Assembly (NCBI GenBank): GCA_017630455.1
Contig: JAGBVG010000084.1
Coordinates: 1 to 64,000 of the forward strand
Reading direction: 5' to 3'
Source: Alistipes sp.
GTDB lineage: Bacteria > Bacteroidota > Bacteroidia > Bacteroidales > Rikenellaceae
Length of the DNA stretch: 64,000 nt
The translations under genes and the position numbers were made by a program. Below are positions 52,877-61,075 of the stretch, piece by piece. The notes under the pieces are model-generated. The model did not search any database and was not told the origin of the DNA. It saw only the letters and a list, made by a program, of their open reading frames with translations. Positions within the stretch are counted from its first letter, which is position 1, and each line of letters opens with the position of its first letter.

Positions 52877-52916
52877 GGAGATCCTTCGACTCCACTGCGT
52901 TTCGCTCAGGATGACA
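52877..52916. repeat. Extragenic repeat element (ATCCTTCGACTCC type)
   Basis: The string AGATCCTTCGACTCC, then CTGCG, then TTTCGCTCAGGATGACA has imperfect dyad symmetry (ATCCT and AGGAT at the ends). It resembles an extragenic repeat I have met in many unrelated bacterial genomes and draft assemblies. It lies beside a GTGTGG-type low-complexity stretch (about 52818-52850), between convergent genes. Confidence 0.5.
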
Positions 52917-52946
52917 TAGTGTGCAGCACAATGATATCCAACGAAA

Positions 52947-52970
52947 CAGGGAGGCCTTGCGACCTCCCTG
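52947..52970 (-). terminator. Terminator of the minus-strand beta-helix gene
   Basis: CAGGGAGG pairs with CCTCCCTG; read on the minus strand it is followed by TTTCGTT. Confidence 0.65.
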
Positions 52971-52991
52971 AAACGTTATCGAAATGATGTG

Positions 52992-55154
52992 TTACTGCTT
53001 GTTGTATGTCACAGTATAAATCGGACGACCATCCTCGTGCTCGCTCTTTGTGATGGTGTAGCCCTCTGGGATCTCCAACTTGTCATCATATCGTATCTGA
53101 CCAACAAGGAATGAACCCTGATCAGAACCATTTGGACGGAGGTTCGGATTTGTAGGAAGAAAGCGGCCCTCATCGCCCCACGCAGGGTTAAATCCTACAA
53201 AAGTTCCATTGTATACATTAATGTAGCTTGCAGAGCGATTCATAGTTCTTTGGATATTATTCTTTATCGCGTCTTTTCTTTTCTTAATATAAGCATCTGT
53301 TTCATTGTCAATACTTTTCTTTCCTTCAAGAATATCATCGACATCATCTGCTGCATCATCATAGTAACCTCCATCAAAATAACCACCATTAATTATTATG
53401 CCTGCATCTTTGTGCGTAGAGGCGCCTGCGAAAAATGCACCGGCCTGCTGACCTTCTTCAATTGGTCGAATGAATCTGCCGTTTTCAAATACAACAACAC
53501 CAAAAGGAACTGTGAGGGTTACAACAGGGTTGGTCATATATATTTCACCATTACCTGTAATGGTAATGTGTGAGTTTATCTTTGAGTCAACAACAGGGTC
53601 GATAGTCGTATCATTTACAGTAATTTTATGGCCATGCAAATCAAGTTCAACATTGGTGTTGCTGTTGACAATTATCATCTCTTCAAGGATAATATCTTGG
53701 GTCAAAACCACCTTGCCACCTTTGGCAATAGCCTCAACAAGCTTATCACTTGTCGATACTGCCACGCCATTGAAGATCTCAAACCAGTCGCCGTCGGCAA
53801 TAGTGCAGTAGTCGCCCTTGAGATTCAAGAAGCTCATACGTGGGTTCTCGGCGTCGTTGTTCGCAGGGTCGAACTTATAGAAGCGGCCGCCAGAGACGGA
53901 GATAAGGCCCGTCTCCTTCATAGAGTCGATGTGGTTGAGTGTGTAGCGGTGGTCGCCATTGTACTCCGCAGCGCGGAACTCGCCACCCAAAATCTCGATC
54001 TGACCGCCGTTGCAGCTGAAGAGTGTGCACTCCTCGGTGGTGTATGTACCGCTCTCGATAAGGAGCTTACCGCCCTCGTTAACAGATGCGATATAGTCGG
54101 TAGACTCGATATTACCATTCTTGAATACCAGCTCTGAGCCACTCTCCACGCGGGTCATAATATCTGTACCCTTGAATGTGAGGGTGTAGCCGCCAAGGTC
54201 GATAACAGCATTGCCGCGGAGGCGTGTAGAGATGTTGATGGCCATATCCTTGGTGAGGGTATACTCACCACCAGTGCGGAGGGTCTCCAAGAGGCGGTTG
54301 CGCTCGGTAATCTGATCCTCGATGCCTACGTCGATGTTGCCATTAGTGGTGAGGAGGTTACCAACGATAGATGTGAGTTTGTTGGCCTCAACAGGGATCT
54401 CGGTGTTGAATGGAAGGGTTTTGATCGCCGATGTCTCGCCATTAACCGCAAGGGTAAACTGAACGGTAGATGGCTGTGTCTGAGGCACAAGGATGTAGTC
54501 TACGTAGAGGTCCGAAGCAGGGTAGTCCGAAGCTGCGTAGGTGAAGCTCTTGGTGCGCACATCGGCTGCTGTCTCGTCGAACGATGGGCTCTTGGTGATG
54601 ACGTTGAATGTGTTGTAGACCGCGACATCCGTGCCGTAGGTGACAGTAGCACTCTTAGGAGTATGGCCCAAGGCGATGCTCTTCTCCACGTCGTTGGTCA
54701 CAACGCGCAACTTGGCAAAGGGACGTGTGAGGGTAAACTGGCTAACCTCCGAGATGTTGCCCTCTTTGCCGAGGGTCTTAGAGCCGTAGTAGGCATCGCG
54801 AGCCTCGGTCATAGCCATTGCAACGCCCTCGCCCGAAAGCATAGTGACCTTGTCCAAGCCATCCTGGGTGTTGTAGTAGAGGTCGGTGTCGCTCTCGCTC
54901 TTTACAAAGTCGGCCCACACGGCGAATTGGTACTCGTGGCCCGGAACGATAGCCACAGGGAACTCTGCAGTAGTAGACTTGCTGACTACAGAGTGGCGCA
55001 CACGGTAGGTGCCGTTGTGGATCTCGAGGATGAAACGAAGGTAGTGGTTCTTGAGAACCTCGTTGTCCAGTGCGCCTTTCTCGCTGTCGGCAGCGCGGGT
55101 CAACTCAGGGATAGAGACCGAGATGGTGGTCGTCTGCGCGCCGAATAGTCTCAT
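52992..55154 (-). CDS. DUF6562/beta-helix surface protein lacking its export signal
   Basis: 720 residues from ATG 55154. The first 280 residues resemble DUF6562: TTTISVSIPELTRAADSEKG, YQFAVWADFV, FTLTRPFAKLRVVTND and VDYILVPQTQP. From about 290 a parallel beta-helix-like part follows (AVIDLGGYTLTF, GGKLLIESGTYT, GGQIEILGGEFRA). Family members are lipoproteins, but here neither this start nor an upstream in-frame GTG (55217) gives a signal peptide or lipobox, and a terminator stands immediately upstream with no promoter seen. The stretch about 53180-53720 is A/T-rich against GC-richer flanks. I read it as 5'-truncated, perhaps silent, possibly a reservoir for recombination. The rest of the frame is open. 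Confidence 0.6.
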   Translation of the reverse strand: MRLFGAQTTTISVSIPELTRAADSEKGALDNEVLKNHYLRFILEIHNGTYRVRHSVVSKSTTAEFPVAIVPGHEYQFAVWADFVKSESDTDLYYNTQDGLDKVTMLSGEGVAMAMTEARDAYYGSKTLGKEGNISEVSQFTLTRPFAKLRVVTNDVEKSIALGHTPKSATVTYGTDVAVYNTFNVITKSPSFDETAADVRTKSFTYAASDYPASDLYVDYILVPQTQPSTVQFTLAVNGETSAIKTLPFNTEIPVEANKLTSIVGNLLTTNGNIDVGIEDQITERNRLLETLRTGGEYTLTKDMAINISTRLRGNAVIDLGGYTLTFKGTDIMTRVESGSELVFKNGNIESTDYIASVNEGGKLLIESGTYTTEECTLFSCNGGQIEILGGEFRAAEYNGDHRYTLNHIDSMKETGLISVSGGRFYKFDPANNDAENPRMSFLNLKGDYCTIADGDWFEIFNGVAVSTSDKLVEAIAKGGKVVLTQDIILEEMIIVNSNTNVELDLHGHKITVNDTTIDPVVDSKINSHITITGNGEIYMTNPVVTLTVPFGVVVFENGRFIRPIEEGQQAGAFFAGASTHKDAGIIINGGYFDGGYYDDAADDVDDILEGKKSIDNETDAYIKKRKDAIKNNIQRTMNRSASYINVYNGTFVGFNPAWGDEGRFLPTNPNLRPNGSDQGSFLVGQIRYDDKLEIPEGYTITKSEHEDGRPIYTVTYNKQ

Positions 55155-55194
55155 TCTTAACCTGTTTGGCGAAATTGTGACAGGCGTATAAAAC

Positions 55195-55243
55195 GAAAAA
55201 AGTCGGTATCTCGCCACACCAAAAATGTGAACGACATACCGAC
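55195..55243 (-). terminator. Terminator after the 219-residue protein gene
   Basis: GTCGGTAT (55202-55209) pairs with ATACCGAC (55236-55243); on the minus strand the hairpin is followed by TTTTTTCG. It isolates the beta-helix gene from upstream transcription. The same arm GTCGGTAT, preceded by an A-run, is the last thing in the window (63993-64000). Confidence 0.75.
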
Positions 55244-55267
55244 AAAATATCTCCCAGAATTCCTATT

Positions 55268-55927
55268 TTACAACGTCAACTCGCGTGAGAATTGCAACTT
55301 GTTGGCGAGGATGATGATGTGGCTCTTGCGCTCCGCAGCCGCGATCTCCTCAGCCTTAGCAGCCACGGCAGCCTCCTTATTGCCCATCTCTGTGAGCATC
55401 TCAGCAGGGTATCCAGCCTCGATAATCTCGTTAGCGTACTGCTCCTTAGCCATAATCAAAGCCTCGAGTTCGGCACGTAATGTGAGGATGTGAGCACTGT
55501 TTTGTGCGAGTTTCTCAAGCTCTGCAGCCTCATCGCCAAGGGGCATATTCCACGCCTCATCGAGGTCGCAGATAGTGTTCTGGAGTGCGATCTCCTGTGC
55601 GTGGAGGTAATCCTCGGCACTGCGGATGGCAGCACGACGCTCGCCTGCAGCATCGAGAATAGGAGTGCACAACGTCTTGAAATATAGAGCCTTTGCGCCG
55701 TTGTAGCTCTTGCGGTAGGCAATCTCATACTGTGATGCGAGACGCTCAACCTTGCGGAGGTCAGCCTCGGAGTGTATGGTCTCGGCAAGGTGGGCGAGGT
55801 GCTGAGCATCCTGCTCTGGTGTTGTGAGGTGGATGCGTGACTCGCAGCGTGTGCCAAGGAGCAAGCCCACAACAAAAAGGGTATAGATGGTGGCAAGAAT
55901 TGCCTTCTGTTTTCTATTCTGTTTCAT
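55268..55927 (-). CDS. Unknown protein, N-terminal membrane anchor and long helices
   Basis: 219 residues, not recognised. After a basic start (MKQNRKQK) there is one hydrophobic segment (AILATIYTLFVVGLLLG), then about 190 residues that look wholly helical, rich in Ala, Glu and Leu with heptad-like spacing, probably coiled coil. It is likely anchored in the inner membrane with the helices in the periplasm. It follows a small lipoprotein gene by 14 bases and ends at a strong terminator. The pair may act together, since both are short, helical and exported. Confidence 0.55.
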   Translation of the reverse strand: MKQNRKQKAILATIYTLFVVGLLLGTRCESRIHLTTPEQDAQHLAHLAETIHSEADLRKVERLASQYEIAYRKSYNGAKALYFKTLCTPILDAAGERRAAIRSAEDYLHAQEIALQNTICDLDEAWNMPLGDEAAELEKLAQNSAHILTLRAELEALIMAKEQYANEIIEAGYPAEMLTEMGNKEAAVAAKAEEIAAAERKSHIIILANKLQFSRELTL

Positions 55928-55941
55928 CGTCGTAGCTCGGT

Positions 55942-56217
55942 TTATTCGTTAAGAATTGCGTTACACTCCTCCAAAAATATCAGGTATGACTCGCCGCCAA
56001 TCTGTGTGCGGAAGGCCTCCTGATGCGCCTTGAGGTTCTCCGATGCGGCATGGAATGCCTCGTATGTCTCGGCATCTTTTACTGCTGTGGCAAGCTCGTA
56101 ACTAAGCTCGTATGCCGCATTCAGGTGATTCTGCTCGTCGATGATAATCTCGCTTTTCTTCTCTGCGCCACACGCCGCGAGGGCTATGGCCATAGCGAGG
56201 ATAATGCACTTTTTCAT
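55942..56217 (-). CDS. Small helical lipoprotein of unknown function
   Basis: 91 residues, lipobox IALAAC (Cys16) followed by GAEKKSE. The mature part is predicted helical with Glu, Ala and Tyr repeats (AAYELSYELATAVKDAETYE). No family recognised. It sits between an rRNA methyltransferase gene (23 bases upstream) and the coiled-coil protein gene (14 bases downstream). The short length and clean signal argue for a real gene. Confidence 0.6.
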   Translation of the reverse strand: MKKCIILAMAIALAACGAEKKSEIIIDEQNHLNAAYELSYELATAVKDAETYEAFHAASENLKAHQEAFRTQIGGESYLIFLEECNAILNE

Positions 56218-56240
56218 CTCTATTTCGTCTTTTTTATTGG

Positions 56241-57446
56241 TTACTCTACGTATACCACCAAGCCCTTGAGGTACTCGCCCTCGGGGTGGTAGATGTTAAT
56301 AGGGTGGTCGGCAGGCTGTGTGAGCTGGCCTATGATACGCACCTTGCGGCGTGCTATGGCTGCGGCGGTGAATATCGTGGTGCGGAATAGGTCGCGGCTT
56401 ACGGCCTGCGAGCAGGAGAAGGTGAAGAGGATGCCTCCTGGGCGAATCTTCTCCAAGGCACGGGCGTTGATCTTCTTATATCCCTGCAGTGCGTTACCCA
56501 ACACCTTGTGGTGCTTGGCAAAGGCTGGGGGGTCGAGGATGATAAGGTCGTAGTCCGAGTCGATATCCTTTAGGTACTCCACAGCGTTGCAGGCGATGGC
56601 CTTATGAGGGGCATCTGCGCCAAAGTTGAGCGTGACATTCTCCTCGGCGAGCTTCACGGCGCGCTCCGAGAGGTCAATAGATACCACCTCTGTAGCACCG
56701 CCCGCCATAGCAGCAACTGAGAAACCTCCCGTGTAGCAGAAGGTATTTAGCACCTTGCGTCCTTTGGAGTATTGGCGTACCAAGTCACGGTTTACGCGCT
56801 GGTCGATGAAGAAGCCAGTCTTCTGACCCTCCTCCCAGTTGACCTTGAACTTAAGGCCATTCTCCAACACCACGGTGTCGCGCGTGGCGGTGTGCCCCCA
56901 AAGATAGCCGTCTATAGCTCCCAACTCAGCCTTGAAGGGGAGTGTCTGCGAGCTCTTGTCGTAGATAGCCTCGAGGTTGTCGCCGTATGCCGCACGGAGT
57001 GCCTCGGCAATAGCTGCGCGAGAGTGGTACATACCCACAGAGTGGCACTGCACAACGGCGATGCGCTCATATATGTCGATCACAAGACCTGGCAGTAGGT
57101 CGCCCTCGCCGTGAACTAAGCGGTAGCAGGTAGTCTCCTTACTGTCGCTGAGACCCAGGGTTTTACGTATGTTTAGGGCCTCGGCGATGCGGCGATTCCA
57201 CCACTGCTGGTCGATATCCTCCTTCTCGAATGTCAGCACTCGCACGGCGATAGAACCTATCTGCCAGTGGCCGCGAGCTATGAACTCTCCCTGCTTGGTC
57301 ACTACGTCTACGATATCGCCCTCCTTGAGTGGGTTGCTACCCTCGGTGATACGCTCTATAGCGCCCGAAAATACCCAAGGGTGACAACGTTGTAGCGACT
57401 CCTCCTTTCCACGACGTAGGTGGATGATGTTGAATTTCTCTGCCAT
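56241..57446 (-). CDS. Class I SAM rRNA methyltransferase, RlmI/RlmL-type
   Basis: 401 residues. An N-terminal PUA-like RNA-binding domain (about 1-85, RCHPWVFSGAI) is followed by the linker domain (GEGDLLPGLVIDIY) and the Rossmann methyltransferase domain with GFFIDQRVNR, LNTFCYTGGFSVAAM (SAM site) and the catalytic motif LDPPAFAK, plus FTFSCSQAVSRDLF late in the chain. RlmI makes 5-methylcytosine 1962 of 23S rRNA. The target base here is assumed from the family. It is cotranscribed with the exonuclease gene, 9 bases upstream. Confidence 0.88.
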   Translation of the reverse strand: MAEKFNIIHLRRGKEESLQRCHPWVFSGAIERITEGSNPLKEGDIVDVVTKQGEFIARGHWQIGSIAVRVLTFEKEDIDQQWWNRRIAEALNIRKTLGLSDSKETTCYRLVHGEGDLLPGLVIDIYERIAVVQCHSVGMYHSRAAIAEALRAAYGDNLEAIYDKSSQTLPFKAELGAIDGYLWGHTATRDTVVLENGLKFKVNWEEGQKTGFFIDQRVNRDLVRQYSKGRKVLNTFCYTGGFSVAAMAGGATEVVSIDLSERAVKLAEENVTLNFGADAPHKAIACNAVEYLKDIDSDYDLIILDPPAFAKHHKVLGNALQGYKKINARALEKIRPGGILFTFSCSQAVSRDLFRTTIFTAAAIARRKVRIIGQLTQPADHPINIYHPEGEYLKGLVVYVE

Positions 57447-57455
57447 AATATGGTG

Positions 57456-58163
57456 TTATTCTTTGTGTTGCTCTTTTGGTGAATGTGTGTGGCGGTGGTG
57501 TCTGCGGCGACGGTGGGGCTTGTGTGGCGGCTCCGAAGCCTGCAGCGTAGGCATAACCGATATGATCTTAAGTGGCTCGCTCTTGGGCTCCACGCGCTGC
57601 AACTCACTTAGAATCTCGATGCAGACCCACGCATCCGTGGCGGCATATTCGAGCTGCTGCTGTGTAAGACTTTCGGCTTCCCAGTTGCTGAGTCTCTGAG
57701 CTTTAGATACTCGCTTGCCGAGCACTATTGCCGAGAGTTTGCGCAGACTCTTCTCCTCGATTCCCCATCGCGACGCCTCCACCTGAAGGTCCACGAAGCC
57801 TGCGGCGTGGAAGTTACGTAGCGCGTGCAACGCTCGTATGTCGCCCGTTACATCTGCACCCACCTTGAGTATCTGGCTTGAGCCGAGAATCTTCAGGATG
57901 CGGTTATCGAGACGTATGTGCGAGAGGCGAAATAGGTAGCAGGTGTCGGGTGTTGAGAGCTGCAGTAGTCCCACCTTATACGACACGCCGGCACGAAACG
58001 AGGGACGTGTCTCGGTGTCGAAGCCGATGATGGTGTGACGCTTGAGATCCTCGCACGCCGCCTCTATCTGCTCCGCCTTATCCACGACAACTATACGCCC
58101 TTCGAAGCGTGCAGCGTCGAGTGCCGCAACACTATCGTTATCTATCGTCTTCTGAAACGCCAT
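57456..58163 (-). CDS. RNase D-like 3'-5' exonuclease with basic His/Arg tail
   Basis: 235 residues. The DEDDy exonuclease motifs are FDTETRPSF (exo I), KVGADVTGDIRAL (exo II) and LEYAATDAWVCIEIL (exo III), placing it with RNase D/WRN-type nucleases. The last 25 residues are extremely basic (PHKPHRRRRHHRHTHS), an unusual extension that may bind nucleic acid. A -7-like TAACTTTG overlaps the recQ stop codon on the minus strand (58204-58211), so it may have its own promoter. Adjacent to recQ, it could process ends unwound by that helicase, like the exonuclease and helicase parts of WRN. Confidence 0.85.
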   Translation of the reverse strand: MAFQKTIDNDSVAALDAARFEGRIVVVDKAEQIEAACEDLKRHTIIGFDTETRPSFRAGVSYKVGLLQLSTPDTCYLFRLSHIRLDNRILKILGSSQILKVGADVTGDIRALHALRNFHAAGFVDLQVEASRWGIEEKSLRKLSAIVLGKRVSKAQRLSNWEAESLTQQQLEYAATDAWVCIEILSELQRVEPKSEPLKIISVMPTLQASEPPHKPHRRRRHHRHTHSPKEQHKE

Positions 58164-58208
58164 CGTCTACAACCTGAGAGTTATTAAATTCAAATGCAAA
58201 GCACAAAG

Positions 58209-60134
58209 TTACTCAATAATTTCCAGTTTTCCGCTCAATGCAATCGAAATTTTTTCCATTCGCAGCAATTTGTCGATATGCTCGACAATCTCCTTATCCT
58301 CTGCGGCGATCTGTGCGACTATCTCCTTAACGCTTAACTTATTGTTGGTGAGTAGGTTGAGAATCTGTTTGTCGATGTCGATATTCTCGCGCACGGGGGC
58401 GAGACGTTTCGCACGACATATATCGCACACGCCACAAGGCTGAGCCTCTCGCTGCCCGAAATACTCCTCGATGATGGTGCTACGACACTGCTCCGTGGAG
58501 TCGACATAGTGTAGCATATTGTTGAATCGCTCGATGGCGAGGTCGTAGCGGTGGTGATAGGTCTCTGGGGCTATGAATATGTCGGAGGTTGCCAGACGCT
58601 CCGAGTTGAAAAATATCATCGGCGAGTGGGATGCAGGGATGTAGCGTATTATGTGCATACGCCACAGCATCTTCAGCAGCTCGTGTACACGCTCTGGAAA
58701 GAGGTTTGCCGCGGCGGCGATGTTCAGCTCGTCGATGGAGCGGAAGTGGGTGAAGACACCGTTGTAGAGACGCAGTATCGAGTAGAGCATCGCATCCATA
58801 TCGTTGCCTCCAGCATTGAGCTTATAGAGTGCATCGCGGCTGCAGCAGAACATCAGCTTCGCTGGGTTATCCTGCTCGTCAATGAGCGTCATTAGGTTGT
58901 TTTGCTCCAGTAGTTTAAGGGCATTTATGACGTTGTTCGACGAGAGGCTTGCGCGGTGGCAGAAGTCGTAGATGTTGAATACGAACGACGCCCCCTCGCC
59001 ATCGCCGATGGCAACTTGTAGGTAGTTACATATAAGCTCGTAAATGTGCTTTATGGATGGTATGGGCGGGAACTCAGCCTTGAAAAGACGCTCCACACGC
59101 TCCCTGTCATCAGGGCCGAGAAGAAGCACGGCATAGCTGCGTCTGCCATCACGCCCTGCGCGTCCCGCCTCCTGGTAGTATGCCTCGAGCGAGTCGCAAA
59201 GGCTGTAGTGTACCACAAAGCGCACATCGGCCTTGTCGATACCCATACCAAAGGCGTTGGTGGCAACTATGATGCGCACCTTGCCTTGCTGCCACTCATC
59301 TTGGCGTATGCTGCGCTCCATTGCTGGGAGTCCGGCGTGGTAGAAACTTGCCTCGTAGCCATCACCTCGCAGCTGCTCGGCAAGTTGCTCGCACCCCTCG
59401 CGTGTTCGCATATAGACAATTCCTGAGCCAGGGACATTGTCCACCACGCGCCTCAGGTGGTAGTACTTATCCTCCACCTCGCGCACGACATACGAGAGAT
59501 TGGGTCGCGCGAAGCTTGTGCGCAGAATATGCGACTCCTTGAAGCCGAGATGATACATTATATCCTTGGCTACTATCTCTGTTGCTGAGGCTGTTAGCGC
59601 GAGAAACGTTGCGTCGGGAGCATACTCGCGAAGCTCGGCAATACGCAAATACGAAGGGCGGAAGTCGTAGCCCCACTGCGATATGCAGTGCGCCTCGTCT
59701 ACAGCGATTAAGCTAATACGCATCCTGCGCAGGCGAACTCGGAACGCCTCGGTCGAGAGACGCTCAGGAGCAATATAGAGCAATTTTACATCGCCGTATG
59801 TGCAGTTGTCGAGGGCAATCTCTATGCGTCGCGCATCCATACCCGAGTGTACCGCCACGGCCGAGATACCACGCTTGTGTAGCTGGTCCACCTGATCCTT
59901 CATCAGTGCGATGAGTGGTGTCACAACAATCGTGAGTCCCTCCATCATAAGTGCTGGAACTTGGTAGGTGAGCGACTTGCCACCTCCTGTGGGCATCAGC
60001 GCAAGGGTGTCGCGCCCCGCAAGCACCGAGGTTATGATGTCGCCCTGCACGGGACGAAATGCCTCGTAGCCCCACACCTTGTGGAGTATATCCTCGGCCG
60101 AGGATAGGAGTATCTTTTCGTCCTGCTCTGTCAT
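58209..60134 (-). CDS. recQ: ATP-dependent DNA helicase RecQ
   Basis: 641 residues from MTEQDEKIL (60134). An in-frame ATG at 60233 is rejected because it lies upstream of the probable promoter. Walker A is LMPTGGGKSLTYQVP, the DEAH box VDEAHCISQWGYDFRPSYL, then the helicase C domain (ATNAFGMGIDKADVRFV) and the RQC zinc cysteines (CGVCDICRAKR). No HRDC domain follows. RecQ unwinds DNA 3' to 5' in recombination and repair. The exonuclease gene follows 45 bases downstream. The -7 element is at 60203-60210. Confidence 0.93.
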   Translation of the reverse strand: MTEQDEKILLSSAEDILHKVWGYEAFRPVQGDIITSVLAGRDTLALMPTGGGKSLTYQVPALMMEGLTIVVTPLIALMKDQVDQLHKRGISAVAVHSGMDARRIEIALDNCTYGDVKLLYIAPERLSTEAFRVRLRRMRISLIAVDEAHCISQWGYDFRPSYLRIAELREYAPDATFLALTASATEIVAKDIMYHLGFKESHILRTSFARPNLSYVVREVEDKYYHLRRVVDNVPGSGIVYMRTREGCEQLAEQLRGDGYEASFYHAGLPAMERSIRQDEWQQGKVRIIVATNAFGMGIDKADVRFVVHYSLCDSLEAYYQEAGRAGRDGRRSYAVLLLGPDDRERVERLFKAEFPPIPSIKHIYELICNYLQVAIGDGEGASFVFNIYDFCHRASLSSNNVINALKLLEQNNLMTLIDEQDNPAKLMFCCSRDALYKLNAGGNDMDAMLYSILRLYNGVFTHFRSIDELNIAAAANLFPERVHELLKMLWRMHIIRYIPASHSPMIFFNSERLATSDIFIAPETYHHRYDLAIERFNNMLHYVDSTEQCRSTIIEEYFGQREAQPCGVCDICRAKRLAPVRENIDIDKQILNLLTNNKLSVKEIVAQIAAEDKEIVEHIDKLLRMEKISIALSGKLEIIE

Positions 60135-60202
60135 AGTCTGAAGTCGTAAAATTGTTCTTGGATCACGGCGCGTGCGAGAGCCGATAATCCCCATTGCGAT
60201 GC

Positions 60203-60210
60203 CAAAGTTA
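60203..60210 (-). promoter_or_regulatory. -7 element for recQ
   Basis: The complement reads TAACTTTG. It lies about 70 bases before the chosen recQ start and argues against the longer reading frame. Confidence 0.55.
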
Positions 60211-60252
60211 CAATTTTTTATGCAGTTATCCATTGCTCTGAAAAATTTTTCT

Positions 60253-60260
60253 TATCTTTG
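60253..60260 (+). promoter_or_regulatory. -7 element for the metal cluster
   Basis: TATCTTTG fits the consensus, 25 bases before the ATG at 60285 and divergent from recQ. The best -33 candidate (ATTG, 60232-60235) has a short spacer. Confidence 0.6.
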
Positions 60261-60284
60261 TCGCGTAACTCGTTAATATATAGT

Positions 60285-60551
60285 ATGAAGATAAAGGCGC
60301 AGTACAAGGTTCGCGAGATGGCGGGAGAGCACGTTGTGATTATGCAGGGCCGCCACGGTAAGGATCTAACCAAGATAATCTCACTCAACGAGAGTGCGTT
60401 ATATTTGTGGCGAGAGGTAGAGGGGAAGGAGTTTGATGTTGTTCGTATTGCAAATCTTTTGGAGGAGTACTACGGTATTGACGATGTTGTCGCGCAGCGC
60501 GATGCACAGCGTTGGGTCGAGAAGCTCGACGAGTGCGGATTATTGGAGTAG
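60285..60551 (+). CDS. PqqD-family small protein
   Basis: 88 residues from ATG 60285; an in-frame TTG 27 bases upstream is at the promoter and is rejected. The PqqD/RRE-like fold is suggested by VREMAGEHVVIMQG, then IISLNESALYLWREVEGKEFD and a closing VEKLDECGLLE helix. PqqD proteins bind a peptide and deliver it to a radical SAM enzyme, but no peptide or radical SAM gene is next to it, so its role here is open. It starts a four-gene cluster with a His/Cys-rich protein, a TonB receptor and a metal-binding protein. Confidence 0.75.
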   Translation: MKIKAQYKVREMAGEHVVIMQGRHGKDLTKIISLNESALYLWREVEGKEFDVVRIANLLEEYYGIDDVVAQRDAQRWVEKLDECGLLE

Positions 60552-60563
60552 GAGATTAGGCTT

Positions 60564-60995
60564 ATGGCGAGACGTAGAGCTTTATATTCGTTTGTTATGG
60601 TGACAATATATGTTGTCGCCACGATGCTCTCGTCCCTGTCGCTCATCTTCTGCGACCACCACCATCCATACCACCACTATCACAGTAGCGAGTGTGGTGC
60701 TGCGGGGTGTGACTGTGGCGCAGGGGTTACTTTAAGTGCCGATTGCTGCGACCATCATCACCCGATTCTTGGTGATAACCACACCGACTATATCGATTCG
60801 TCGAACCGTCACAACTCTCGAGCATCACACGCCTTGGCGCTTATGATGGCTCCGGTGGTTGTGGGTAACGTTATGAACGAGCAGTCGCTCTGCCGTGTTG
60901 ATTTCGCCTCGTTGCTTATAGAGACCGACTATGGGCTGCCATCTGCTGTATACATATCCTCTGCGGGGTTGCGCGCCCCTCCCTGTTTGGCTTAA
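60564..60995 (+). CDS. His/Cys-rich membrane-anchored protein
   Basis: 143 residues. After one N-terminal hydrophobic helix (SFVMVTIYVVATMLSSLSL) come two metal-binding-like clusters, CDHHHPYHHYHSSECG plus CDCGAG, and CCDHHHPILGDNH. A second hydrophobic stretch (ALALMMAPVVVG) is followed by a polar tail. The spacing of His and Cys strongly suggests binding of Cu, Zn or Ni. Proteins of this sort stand next to TonB receptors with CC-motif plugs in other Bacteroidales. It begins 12 bases after the PqqD-like gene. A metal-sensing or storage role is inferred. Confidence 0.65.
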   Translation: MARRRALYSFVMVTIYVVATMLSSLSLIFCDHHHPYHHYHSSECGAAGCDCGAGVTLSADCCDHHHPILGDNHTDYIDSSNRHNSRASHALALMMAPVVVGNVMNEQSLCRVDFASLLIETDYGLPSAVYISSAGLRAPPCLA

Positions 60996-61075
60996 CCGTC
61001 TCGTAGCGAGGTGGTTTGCTATCCTGTGTGTCGGGATAGAGAGTATGTTATTAACCAATTAAGCCAATACAAATA

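Noticed and set aside
60135..60233. Longer RecQ N-terminus
   Set aside because: A TAACTTTG promoter element lies inside that stretch, so the ATG at 60233 would be upstream of the transcript start.
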